From IMG/VR virus record IMGVR_UViG_3300025769_000952, positions 1 to 22,052 of that record: a stretch of DNA of 22,052 bases. One strand, given 5' to 3'. Below are positions 1-6,151 of this stretch, piece by piece; the first letter of the stretch is position 1, and every line of letters begins with the position of its first letter. The notes beneath the pieces are model-generated. The model was not told the DNA's origin. It was given only the letters and a program-made list of their open reading frames with translations, and did no database searches. This stretch comes from a virus. The translations under genes and the position numbers were made by a program.

Positions 1-12
1 CCAAAGCTTTGG
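1..12. repeat. 12-bp perfect palindrome at window edge
   Basis: CCAAAGCTTTGG reads the same on both strands. It lies inside the partial plus-strand gene, and the window edge prevents seeing whether it extends. Its core also recurs in the inverted repeat at 389-405. It has no loop, so it would not form a useful hairpin. It may be chance. Confidence 0.25.
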
Positions 13-62
13 AGAGTTACAAGAAACTCGCAAAAGAATTGAAATGTGGAGACATGAAATGA
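3..62 (+). CDS. Partial gene, last 19 codons, unknown product
   Basis: Frame 3 is open from the window edge to a TGA at 60-62 and encodes KALESYKKLAKELKCGDMK. The lysine/glutamate-rich helix looks like the C-terminus of a real protein. The stop overlaps the ATG of the next gene at 59 as ATGA, the same coupling used at many junctions of the minus-strand operon. This supports both this frame and the downstream start at 59. Most of the gene lies to the left of the window, so no function can be given. Confidence 0.5.
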   Translation, partial: KALESYKKLAKELKCGDMK

Positions 63-472
63 ATATCTTACTCATGCCCATGATGCTGATGACAACTCTC
101 ACACAAATTCAAGTGAGTCCTGAGTTGCTCGTGCAAGGAACAGCAGTCAAGCACAACAATGAGGATTATGTTGGTTTACCTGGTGACAAGTGGATCTTAA
201 TTAAAGGGATCGTTGAATCTGCTGACAATGACTGCAAGGATATTATCAATGATGCCGTGCATCTCTGTCAGCATCAACTTGAAGGTTGTCATGAAACATG
301 CAACAACATTCCCGAGCATCAAAAGAATTTAATCAAAGTGCTCACGATGAAGGTTGAGAATCAAAAGAGTCAAATCGAAAGACTTGAACAAAGCTCCGAG
401 CTTTGGAAATATGCTGCGATTGTTGGGAGCTCAGTTGCCTTGTCGGCTGGCACTTACATATTGATAAAGTAA
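59..472 (+). CDS. C-anchored coiled-coil membrane protein, possibly spanin-like
   Basis: The start is ATG at 59. A GGAG at 48-51 lies 7 nt upstream, and the ATG overlaps the stop of the preceding frame as ATGA. An in-frame ATG at 44 has neither support. The product is 137 residues. It begins with a short hydrophobic signal-like stretch (about 1-20) and continues with a polar domain holding four cysteines (59, 70, 77, 81). A probable coiled coil (about 87-115) follows, then a hydrophobic anchor (about 117-136) at the very C-terminus. This predicts an exported protein held in the inner membrane by its C-terminus, with its coiled coil in the periplasm. Some phage spanin-like proteins have this layout, but I do not recognise the family. 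No lipobox is visible. It is the only complete plus-strand gene and converges on the structural operon. Confidence 0.6.
   Translation: MNILLMPMMLMTTLTQIQVSPELLVQGTAVKHNNEDYVGLPGDKWILIKGIVESADNDCKDIINDAVHLCQHQLEGCHETCNNIPEHQKNLIKVLTMKVENQKSQIERLEQSSELWKYAAIVGSSVALSAGTYILIK
389..405. terminator. Inverted repeat near the convergence point, possible weak terminator
   Basis: CAAAGCTC and GAGCTTTG (389-396 and 398-405) are exact inverted copies around a single C. A realistic hairpin is 7 bp with a CCG triloop (CGG on the minus strand). It lies about 50 nt beyond the last minus-strand stop codon and inside the plus-strand gene. On the minus strand only a short, interrupted T run follows, so a rho-independent role is weak. 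No better terminator is visible between the two convergent transcripts. Confidence 0.2.
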
Positions 473-546
473 GTAATCACTCTTAACAATGCAAGTCCCA
501 CAAGACCACCTATTAACATCAAAAAAGCTGCTTGCTCACTTCTCAT
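454..546 (-). CDS. 30-residue single-span membrane peptide
   Basis: ATG at 546 opens a frame of 30 codons ending at TAA (454-456). GGAGG at 553-557 lies 6 nt upstream, an excellent ribosome site. The ATG overlaps the stop of the 91-residue gene (536-538), which suggests translational coupling. The peptide starts MRSEQ and then has one hydrophobic span of about 20 residues (AFLMLIGGLVGLALL and onward). Its last 19 bases overlap the 3' end of the plus-strand gene. A lysis accessory or small holin-like peptide is possible, but there is no homology evidence. At this length, chance cannot be excluded. Confidence 0.5.
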   Translation of the reverse strand: MRSEQAAFLMLIGGLVGLALLRVITYFINM

Positions 547-811
547 GTTTTCCCTCCAACTGAGCAACCTTCAACTTTAAAGCGTTGAGATCTTCCCATA
601 TTTTGATCCGACCATCTCGCTCGGTTGCGTAGTTGGTTTGGATCATATTCTCAAGAGATTCAAGCTTCTTTTCTTGTTGATCATTGATTTGGTCTGACTT
701 AGAAATGTCTGTTCGTAAACTGTTGATCATGTTGGATACATACCAAATCACACCGATCACAGTGCCAAATAGACCAAGAATTTGAAACATCACATTTACA
801 TCAATTGTCAT
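536..811 (-). CDS. 91-residue N-anchored coiled-coil membrane protein
   Basis: The start ATG at 811 has GAGG about 6 nt upstream and lies 7 nt after the previous stop. The protein has one hydrophobic segment (about residues 8-29). A polar, heptad-like region (about 30-88) rich in Lys, Glu, Asp and Leu follows, as in a short coiled coil. One N-terminal membrane span plus a coiled coil is seen in holin-accessory proteins, i-spanins and small virion proteins. I cannot decide between them. Its place at the distal end of the late operon next to another small membrane frame fits a lysis role. The CHAP enzyme and the main holin candidate lie several kilobases upstream in the operon. Confidence 0.65.
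   Translation of the reverse strand: MTIDVNVMFQILGLFGTVIGVIWYVSNMINSLRTDISKSDQINDQQEKKLESLENMIQTNYATERDGRIKIWEDLNALKLKVAQLEGKHEK
552..557 (-). promoter_or_regulatory. Ribosome binding site for the 30-residue peptide
   Basis: The minus strand reads GGAGGG here, 5-6 nt before the ATG at 546. It lies within the coding end of the 91-residue gene, and it is the main reason to treat the short frame as translated. Confidence 0.5.
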
Positions 812-818
812 GATTACC

Positions 819-1181
819 TCAGCGAAGTGTTATAGTCACGAGGTCACCGGCAGCACGTGCCGAGGCTCCGACAAAATTATGCCAAATGATCCCTGGTGAG
901 TATGTGTTGTTATTATCGACATACACAGCACCATTCTCAACAGCCATAAATCCTCCTTGATCTACAATATCACGTGATGATTTTGCTTCAACTTGACCTT
1001 GTGCCTGTGCTCTTACATAATAAACACCAAGATTGTCGGCATCTTCAGCAGCGTTCTCCCTTGCAACATATAAAGGAGTATTCATATTGTTTGCTCTTAT
1101 ATAAAGATTTGAGCTTGTATCATATGACAACACATCCCCTTGAACAATATTACTATTACATTTGATTTTTATCCACGACAT
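819..1181 (-). CDS. Small beta-rich virion protein, cement/decoration-like
   Basis: This 120-residue product starts at ATG 1181, with AAGGA about 7 nt upstream, and begins 10 nt after the previous stop. It shows a rhythm common to small phage decoration and cement proteins. There is an early G-D-V-L element (residues 15-18), a run of short strands separated by glycines and alanines, and a closing A-G-D-L-V-T-I-T-L. A similar rhythm occurs in the capsid decoration protein at 21047-21433 and in the middle of the fibre at 2465-5575. The resemblance is by eye only. Its location among fibre genes suggests a tail or fibre role, such as a spike base or fibre-associated barrel. I do not recognise a named family. 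Confidence 0.6.
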   Translation of the reverse strand: MSWIKIKCNSNIVQGDVLSYDTSSNLYIRANNMNTPLYVARENAAEDADNLGVYYVRAQAQGQVEAKSSRDIVDQGGFMAVENGAVYVDNNNTYSPGIIWHNFVGASARAAGDLVTITLR

Positions 1182-1191
1182 AATCTTATCC

Positions 1192-1821
1192 TTAGCTTAG
1201 TTGATAAATTTGATAGGAGATAGTACGCATCTCCTCATCGTCTACATTTTTAACTGATCCACTTAATGACTTCACAACGATTCTGAAAATATCATTATTC
1301 ACAAAAGTTCCAATACCATAAATAAAAGCTCCATATCTTGAAGTCCTATCTATAGTTACCTTCATTCCAAATTCTCCGGCATTGTTCCTCATTCTCATAG
1401 TCATGCTTGTTCCACTTGGGATAGCTAACGTACATACAATCAAATAAGTCCCAGCAGTGGGAATATCAATAGATTCAGCCCAGCGTGTATTAGATAAAGG
1501 TGAATTTGATGTAGTTGCATTATTAAAATTAAATCCAGAATCTCTATGCTGTAATGATCCATAATCTCTGATAGTAAAATAGTCACCTGCTGCATAGTAA
1601 TAGCTTCCCCCACTCCATCCGTAAGTGCTTCCAAATATGGCTAGACCGAGATTGGGTGTGGTGGCTCCTGGATAACTGCCATTCAGCCAATTTGCACCAT
1701 CGTATTTTATCACCTGATTTGATGCTAGTGAAGATTCAGAAATATAAGAAGCCATATTCACAGGAATGTCACCGGCTGCACTTGGATTCTGACTATCAAC
1801 TGTGATTTTATTATGACTCAT
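1192..1821 (-). CDS. Fibre-like protein, paralogue of the upstream gene
   Basis: This 209-residue product starts at ATG 1821, which overlaps the previous TGA as ATGA; AGGTG lies just upstream. The N-terminus MSHNKITV..QNP..(A)G is shared with the next gene upstream, as is a QVIKYDGA..(L)NG element (residues 36-47). This is typical of the linker and anchor part of phage fibre proteins. Residues from about 100 onward look like a compact beta sandwich. They carry a Y-L-I-V strand after a T-A-G turn, a layout seen in C1q/TNF-like fibre tips. Likely a receptor-binding or accessory fibre subunit. The C-terminal half differs greatly from its paralogue, as expected if the tip is under host-driven selection. 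Confidence 0.65.
   Translation of the reverse strand: MSHNKITVDSQNPSAAGDIPVNMASYISESSLASNQVIKYDGANWLNGSYPGATTPNLGLAIFGSTYGWSGGSYYYAAGDYFTIRDYGSLQHRDSGFNFNNATTSNSPLSNTRWAESIDIPTAGTYLIVCTLAIPSGTSMTMRMRNNAGEFGMKVTIDRTSRYGAFIYGIGTFVNNDIFRIVVKSLSGSVKNVDDEEMRTISYQIYQLS
1798..1821 (-). repeat. 24-nt direct repeat, copy 2 (start of a fibre paralogue)
   Basis: The first 24 coding bases of this gene (codons MSHNKITV) are identical to those at 2442-2465. The match stops exactly at the ATG on one side and after codon 8 on the other. Confidence 0.9.
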
Positions 1822-2465
1822 GTTGTCACCTTTATGATCAAGCAGCTAGTAAATTCAGCTATTGTATTACCTTGATTTGCAACGCTATCAACATTAGAGT
1901 TCTGTATCACTTTAAAATCAAGAGGTTGATTTGATCCTGTGATACTAGTAAAACTGCTAATAGTCGTTGATGCTCCTCCCGAATATGAATTTGCATTATC
2001 ACCGATTACTAGAGCTGAGCTTTTAAAAGCTGTTGAATATTTCCATTGGGCCACAAGATAACCACTTGCTGAAAATTCAACTCTAGTCTGTGTTAATATC
2101 CAGTATTTACCTACAGGTAAAGTGATAGCGTCATACCAGTCTCCAGTTGAATTTGATAATGTCGCGCCTGTAATTGTGTTAATTGGATTTGTATCATAAA
2201 ACTCAATACTTTGATTGGCTGCTAAAGATGATGCGCCACTCGTACTATATGCAGCTGACTCACCTTGACCGATCAATATGTATTCCATATCACCTGCAGG
2301 AGCTGCCCCATTCACATATCCAGCACCATCATATTTGATGACTTGATCTGCCGAAGGCGTTGTGATTGTCACGTTGTTGAGATCACCGATATCCAAAGAT
2401 GAGAGTGACACGTTACCACTAGAGTCAGGATTCTGTCCTTGAACTGTGATTTTATTATGACTCAT
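1818..2465 (-). CDS. Fibre-like protein with shared N-terminal anchor
   Basis: The start is ATG at 2465, not an upstream in-frame codon. GGAGGTGATC at 2468-2477 is a near-perfect ribosome site, and the ATG overlaps the stop of the long fibre gene as TAATG. The product is 215 residues. The N-terminus MSHNKITVQGQNP.SSGNV resembles the fibre-linker style in which a short motif is followed by turns of beta structure. A QVIKYDGA element lies at about 41-48. Residues from about 110 onward form a Gly/Ser/Thr-rich beta domain with a LPVGKYWILTQ strand, suggesting a jelly-roll tip. It probably assembles with, or competes with, its paralogue at 1192-1821. Exact receptor or function cannot be inferred. 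Confidence 0.65.
   Translation of the reverse strand: MSHNKITVQGQNPDSSGNVSLSSLDIGDLNNVTITTPSADQVIKYDGAGYVNGAAPAGDMEYILIGQGESAAYSTSGASSLAANQSIEFYDTNPINTITGATLSNSTGDWYDAITLPVGKYWILTQTRVEFSASGYLVAQWKYSTAFKSSALVIGDNANSYSGGASTTISSFTSITGSNQPLDFKVIQNSNVDSVANQGNTIAEFTSCLIIKVTT
2442..2465 (-). repeat. 24-nt direct repeat, copy 1 (start of a fibre paralogue)
   Basis: Identical over 24 bases to 1798-1821, 644 bp away. It encodes the shared start MSHNKITV. Either recent duplication or conservation of an assembly anchor could explain it. Confidence 0.9.
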
Positions 2466-5400
2466 TAGATCACCTCCCAATTGCTTGAACCGTCACTCAC
2501 AAGAGTCACAGCTTGATTTTGTACTGTCAATGTATAATCTGTTCCAGCCCCTCCGAGGTCGACTTGCTCAGTACCATCAGGAGACAAGATCAAGTTGTTG
2601 CCTGCTGTCTTAAGTTTCACACGAATCTCAGTTCCTGCCGTCACACCACTCAACGCAGGGAGATTGATTGTGATCGCTCCTCCTGATGTATCAGCAGAGT
2701 AATGAGTTGAGGCTGCTCCTGTAACCGGTGAAGATGCTGATGTGATTGCTGTGTATGTGAATCCACCTCCTCCACTTGCTTGATCAACCCAATCAAGATT
2801 CCCACTTCCATCAGTTTTCAAAACTTGATCAGCAGTTCCGTCAGTGTTTGGGAATGTTAAAGTGTATGATGCAGCAGCTGAATGAGGAGGCCCCTTGAGT
2901 GTGATGCCATGACTGTTTTGTTCACAGTTCAAAACAATTTGACCACTTCCTCCGGTTGCATTCCCTTTGATCGTGACTTTGCCTGTTCCATCAGGAGCAA
3001 GCTCAATCGCACCATTGGAGACGCTGACAATGTCTTGACCATTGACATCGAGATCACCACCGAGTTGAGGAGTTGTATCATCGACAATGTTGATTGCAAG
3101 ATCATCGTTGAAAGATGAAAGATTGATCGCACTCAAAGCCGTTGACACAGCTTGATTCGATCCATTACCAAGGAAGATTTTATTGCTGTCAAGATTAGGG
3201 GTTGCATTCGTACGACCTGCGCCACCGATCTTGTAAATGCCACTATTACCAGTGCCATCAACTTTCACAACTCGACCAATGTTTTGAATGAGATTTGACT
3301 CTCCTGCTGGTGCAGAATTTGCCAAGGCTCCTGCTGTGGTTTCACTTACAAACAAAGTGTCACCGACTGCAAATGATCCTGTATTGATTCCTTCAAGGTT
3401 ACCAAATGTTACGATCTGAACTTCAGCATTGAGAGAAGCTGCAGCATAACAAACACCAAAAGCTGGCATTGTTGACGCACTGTTTGCTTGTGCTTTCTCA
3501 ACTGTTGGAACGCCTCCCGAGACTCCTGCAATGTAAACAACATCACCCTTACTCAAGGCAACGTTTGCTTTTGCTTTGAATCTCACAGCACCATTCAGAT
3601 CTCCATGAGTTGTCACAAAGCGATTTGTTTCACTTCCTATTGTGTGAGTTTGATCACCATCAGCAAGAAGATCACCACCCATTGTCACCTGAGCAACGGA
3701 GATGTTTGTGGTTGTGGTTGCACCATTGTCAGTCACTTGTTGCAAGGTTTCACCTGCACCACTTGGAAGGTTGGTCAACTGTGAACCATCAACAGCAGGG
3801 AGACGAGATGAACCATCCAACTGAACGACGTTATTGGCACTTGTTCCAACGTCAAGAGTTGAACTTGTACCAAGTCCCAAATTGGTTCTTGCTGTCGCAA
3901 CATTATTCAAGTCACTGAGGTTGCTTGCAATTGCAAGTTTTGTGTTGTCGGTGCCTGTGACTCCTGTTAACTGTGAACCGTCGACAGCTGGTAGACCTGT
4001 GGCATCCAAGACAACAACATTTCCATTGCTTGTCCCTGTGTCAAGAGTTGCACTTGTGCCAAGTCCCAAATTGGTTCTTGCTGTCGATGCACTATTCAGA
4101 TCACTGAGATTGTTTGTGATCAACAAGGCACCTGTCGGACTGATGTTAGTTAACTGTGAACCGTCAACAGCAGGAAGTTTAGAAGTTCCATCCAATTGCA
4201 CAACATTATTGGCACCTGTTCCAACGTCAAGAGTTGAACTTGTACCAAGACCAAGATTCGTTCTTGCTGTTGTTGCGTTGTTCAAGTCACTTAAGTTGTT
4301 TGCAATTGCAAGTTTTGTGTTGTCCGTTGATGTGACTCCTGTTAACTGAGAGCCGTCAACAGCTGGCAGACCTGTGGCATCCAACACAACAACATTCCCA
4401 TTGCTTGTCCCTGTGTCGAGTGTCGCACTTGTGCCAAGACCAAGATTAGTTCTTGCCGTCGAAACATTATTCAAGTCACTGAGGTTGCTTGCAATTGCAA
4501 GCTTTGTGCTGTCGGTGCCTGTGACTCCTGTTAACTGTGAACCGTCAACGGCAGGGAGACCAGTTGCATCCAAAACAACAACATTCCCATTGCTTGTCCC
4601 TGTGTCAAGAGTGGCACTTGTACCAAGACCCAAATTGGTTCTTGCTGTCGCAACATTATTCAAGTCACTGAGGTTGTTTGCAATCGCCAACTTTGTGCTG
4701 TCTGTGCCTGTTACGTTTGTTAATTGTGAACCGTCGACAGCAGGCAGACCTGTGGCATCTAATACAACAACGTTCCCATTGCTTGTCCCTGTGTCAAGCG
4801 TCGCACTTGTGCCAAGTCCCAAATTCGTTCTTGCTGTTGTTGCGTTGTTGAGGTCACTCAAGTTGTTTGCAATCGCTAACTTTGTGTTGTCTGTCGCTGT
4901 GATTCCTGTCAATTGTGAACCGTCAACAGCTGGCAGACCTGTGGCATCTAATACAACAACATTTCCGTTGCTTGTTCCTGTATCAAGAGTTGCACTTGTG
5001 CCAAGACCCAAATTGGTTCTTGCTGTCGCAACATTATTCAGATCACTCAAGTTGTTTGCAATCGCTAACTTTGTGTTGTCTGTCGCTGTGATTCCTGTCA
5101 ATTGTGAACCGTCAACAGCTGGGAGGCCCGTTGCATCTAATACAACAACGTTCCCATTGCTTGTCCCTGTGTCAAGCGTCGCACTTGTGCCAAGACCAAG
5201 ATTCGTTCTTGCTGTTCCTGCATTATTCAAGTCACTGAGGTTGCTTGCAATTGCAAGAGCATTCACATCAGAAGCACCCAAAGACACAACACCTGTTTGA
5301 CCATTGACCGAGGCCACTGCGTCAGTGTTGTCAATTACATCAAACATTGCTGATGTGATTGGTGAGCTTGCATCTTGATTGAACACAATGTGATCACCAA

Positions 5401-5575
5401 CATTTAAAGTCACACCTGCCAAAGTACCTGCAACCGATACAATGTAGAAGTCACCTTTCTTTGCTGAGGTCAACACTGGTGAGTTTGTTGCTGCGTCGTA
5501 TGATCCTTTATAAACAAGACCACCGGTTACGGCTCCTCCACCTGTTCCACGAAAAGATTCAAATTTAATTGCCAT
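2465..5575 (-). CDS. Long tail fibre with eight tandem repeats
   Basis: This 1036-residue product starts at ATG 5575, with GAGG upstream and a 2-nt gap after the previous stop. Residues 1-106 form an N-terminal region ending in N-G-Q-T-G-V-V-S-L-G, a linker common in phage fibres. Residues 107-606 are eight tandem repeats of about 63 residues, each with NLSDLN, ARTNLGLGT and LPAVDGSQLT motifs. A cement-like beta module follows (around 640-790, with K-G-D-V-V-Y-I). Next come the I-L-APDGTGKVTIKG type repeat, a TFPNTDGTADQVLKTDGSG motif (about 910-930) and a beta-rich C-terminal tip. These motifs are widespread in trimeric phage side and tail fibres. No intramolecular chaperone peptidase motif is visible. 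The downstream fibre paralogues probably belong to the same adhesive apparatus. Confidence 0.85.
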   Translation of the reverse strand: MAIKFESFRGTGGGAVTGGLVYKGSYDAATNSPVLTSAKKGDFYIVSVAGTLAGVTLNVGDHIVFNQDASSPITSAMFDVIDNTDAVASVNGQTGVVSLGASDVNALAIASNLSDLNNAGTARTNLGLGTSATLDTGTSNGNVVVLDATGLPAVDGSQLTGITATDNTKLAIANNLSDLNNVATARTNLGLGTSATLDTGTSNGNVVVLDATGLPAVDGSQLTGITATDNTKLAIANNLSDLNNATTARTNLGLGTSATLDTGTSNGNVVVLDATGLPAVDGSQLTNVTGTDSTKLAIANNLSDLNNVATARTNLGLGTSATLDTGTSNGNVVVLDATGLPAVDGSQLTGVTGTDSTKLAIASNLSDLNNVSTARTNLGLGTSATLDTGTSNGNVVVLDATGLPAVDGSQLTGVTSTDNTKLAIANNLSDLNNATTARTNLGLGTSSTLDVGTGANNVVQLDGTSKLPAVDGSQLTNISPTGALLITNNLSDLNSASTARTNLGLGTSATLDTGTSNGNVVVLDATGLPAVDGSQLTGVTGTDNTKLAIASNLSDLNNVATARTNLGLGTSSTLDVGTSANNVVQLDGSSRLPAVDGSQLTNLPSGAGETLQQVTDNGATTTTNISVAQVTMGGDLLADGDQTHTIGSETNRFVTTHGDLNGAVRFKAKANVALSKGDVVYIAGVSGGVPTVEKAQANSASTMPAFGVCYAAASLNAEVQIVTFGNLEGINTGSFAVGDTLFVSETTAGALANSAPAGESNLIQNIGRVVKVDGTGNSGIYKIGGAGRTNATPNLDSNKIFLGNGSNQAVSTALSAINLSSFNDDLAINIVDDTTPQLGGDLDVNGQDIVSVSNGAIELAPDGTGKVTIKGNATGGSGQIVLNCEQNSHGITLKGPPHSAAASYTLTFPNTDGTADQVLKTDGSGNLDWVDQASGGGGFTYTAITSASSPVTGAASTHYSADTSGGAITINLPALSGVTAGTEIRVKLKTAGNNLILSPDGTEQVDLGGAGTDYTLTVQNQAVTLVSDGSSNWEVI
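2468..2477 (-). promoter_or_regulatory. Near-consensus ribosome binding site for the 215-residue fibre-like gene
   Basis: The minus strand reads GGAGGTGATC, close to the full anti-16S complement, just before the TAATG junction. It lies inside the last codons of the long fibre gene and fixes the downstream start at 2465. Confidence 0.8.
3758..5257 (-). repeat. Eight tandem copies of a 189-bp unit in the tail fibre gene
   Basis: Residues 107-606 of the fibre consist of eight units: five of 63 residues, one of 62, one of 63 and a last of about 60. Two versions exist. Units 1-5 and 7 carry SATLDTGTSNGNVVVLDATG; units 6 and 8 carry SSTLDVGT.ANNVVQLDG. Units differ mostly by short substitutions such as GI/NV/GV before the TDNTK junction. 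Long near-identical DNA stretches make copy number prone to change by recombination and prone to misassembly. Confidence 0.95.
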
Positions 5576-5577
5576 GA

Positions 5578-5967
5578 TTAACCTCGATTAAATCCACAGT
5601 AGATCACAAAAGCGTCAGATGAATCAGCTTTCTTATATGCGATGCTTGTGATGTTGGAAGATGCAAGAGCTTGACTATCAACTGAGTAAGATGACAGCAA
5701 TGGGATGACTCCATCAGTATTAGTCACACCATCACCAGCACCAGCAGCAGCACGAAGCTTCACAAATGATACTGTTGATGTGTTGGATGATACGGCCCCG
5801 AGATAAGCGAACTTAAGAGAAGCATCAATCTGACTTCCTGTGGTTGGATCGTAAAAGTCACTTGATGTCAACGAGTGCCAATCTGTATCACTGACACCAC
5901 TTGCATTATAAGCACCAATGATCTGACCTGCTGAGATTGGATTTTGAACTGATAATTTACTGCTCAT
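5578..5967 (-). CDS. 129-residue small virion protein near the fibre, unknown fold
   Basis: The chosen start is ATG at 5967 (MSSKLSVQNPISAGQ). The longer frame to 6033 would overlap the holin-like gene deeply and has a low-complexity lysine/arginine start. With ATG 5967 the overlap with the upstream gene is 11 nt. The upstream ribosome site is weak (AAGAGA). The N-terminal SVQNPISAG echoes the QNP..(A/S)G motif at the start of the two fibre-like proteins. The rest is Ser/Ala/Gly-rich and predicted beta-rich, ending VIYCGFNRG. It directly precedes the long fibre gene, so a fibre-base or adaptor role is plausible. I do not recognise a family. Confidence 0.65.
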   Translation of the reverse strand: MSSKLSVQNPISAGQIIGAYNASGVSDTDWHSLTSSDFYDPTTGSQIDASLKFAYLGAVSSNTSTVSFVKLRAAAGAGDGVTNTDGVIPLLSSYSVDSQALASSNITSIAYKKADSSDAFVIYCGFNRG

Positions 5968-6151
5968 TTGTTTTATTCTCTTTCTTTTTTGCTGCGACAT
6001 TTGCACCAGCGTAAACAAGATACAAAGTGTCAATAAGCCCGAGGACTTCAGTTGATGCTTTGTTGAATGCTGACAAGATGCACACTGCTGTCAATGTAAT
6101 AAGAAACATGAAAGACTTTCGCCCTCCAAAGGTTTTCATAAGTTTACTCAT
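5957..6151 (-). CDS. 64-residue holin-like membrane protein
   Basis: ATG at 6151 is chosen because GGAG (6158-6161) lies 6 nt upstream; the adjacent ATG at 6154 is only 3 nt away. The longer frame to 6301 lies wholly within the peptidase gene and is unlikely. The product has a basic N-terminus (MSKLMKTFGGRKS) and a first hydrophobic span (about 14-29). A second, less hydrophobic span lies at about 36-53, and the tail is charged, rich in Lys, Asn and Glu. Two spans, small size and direct coupling to a cell-wall hydrolase (8-nt overlap) fit a class II-type holin that lets the enzyme reach the cell wall. Sequence identity to a named holin family is not evident. Confidence 0.65.
   Translation of the reverse strand: MSKLMKTFGGRKSFMFLITLTAVCILSAFNKASTEVLGLIDTLYLVYAGANVAAKKKENKTNEQ

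Noticed and set aside
974-1165. Short plus-strand frame opposite the 120-residue gene
   Set aside because: It is antisense to a gene with a good ribosome site, with no start signal and an implausible His/Leu/Tyr-rich product.
3834-5300. Long plus-strand open frames (171 and 308 codons) antisense to the fibre repeats
   Set aside because: They are the reverse complement of the tandem repeats, whose codon pattern happens to leave one antisense frame open. They repeat with the same period and have no ribosome site or independent start signal.
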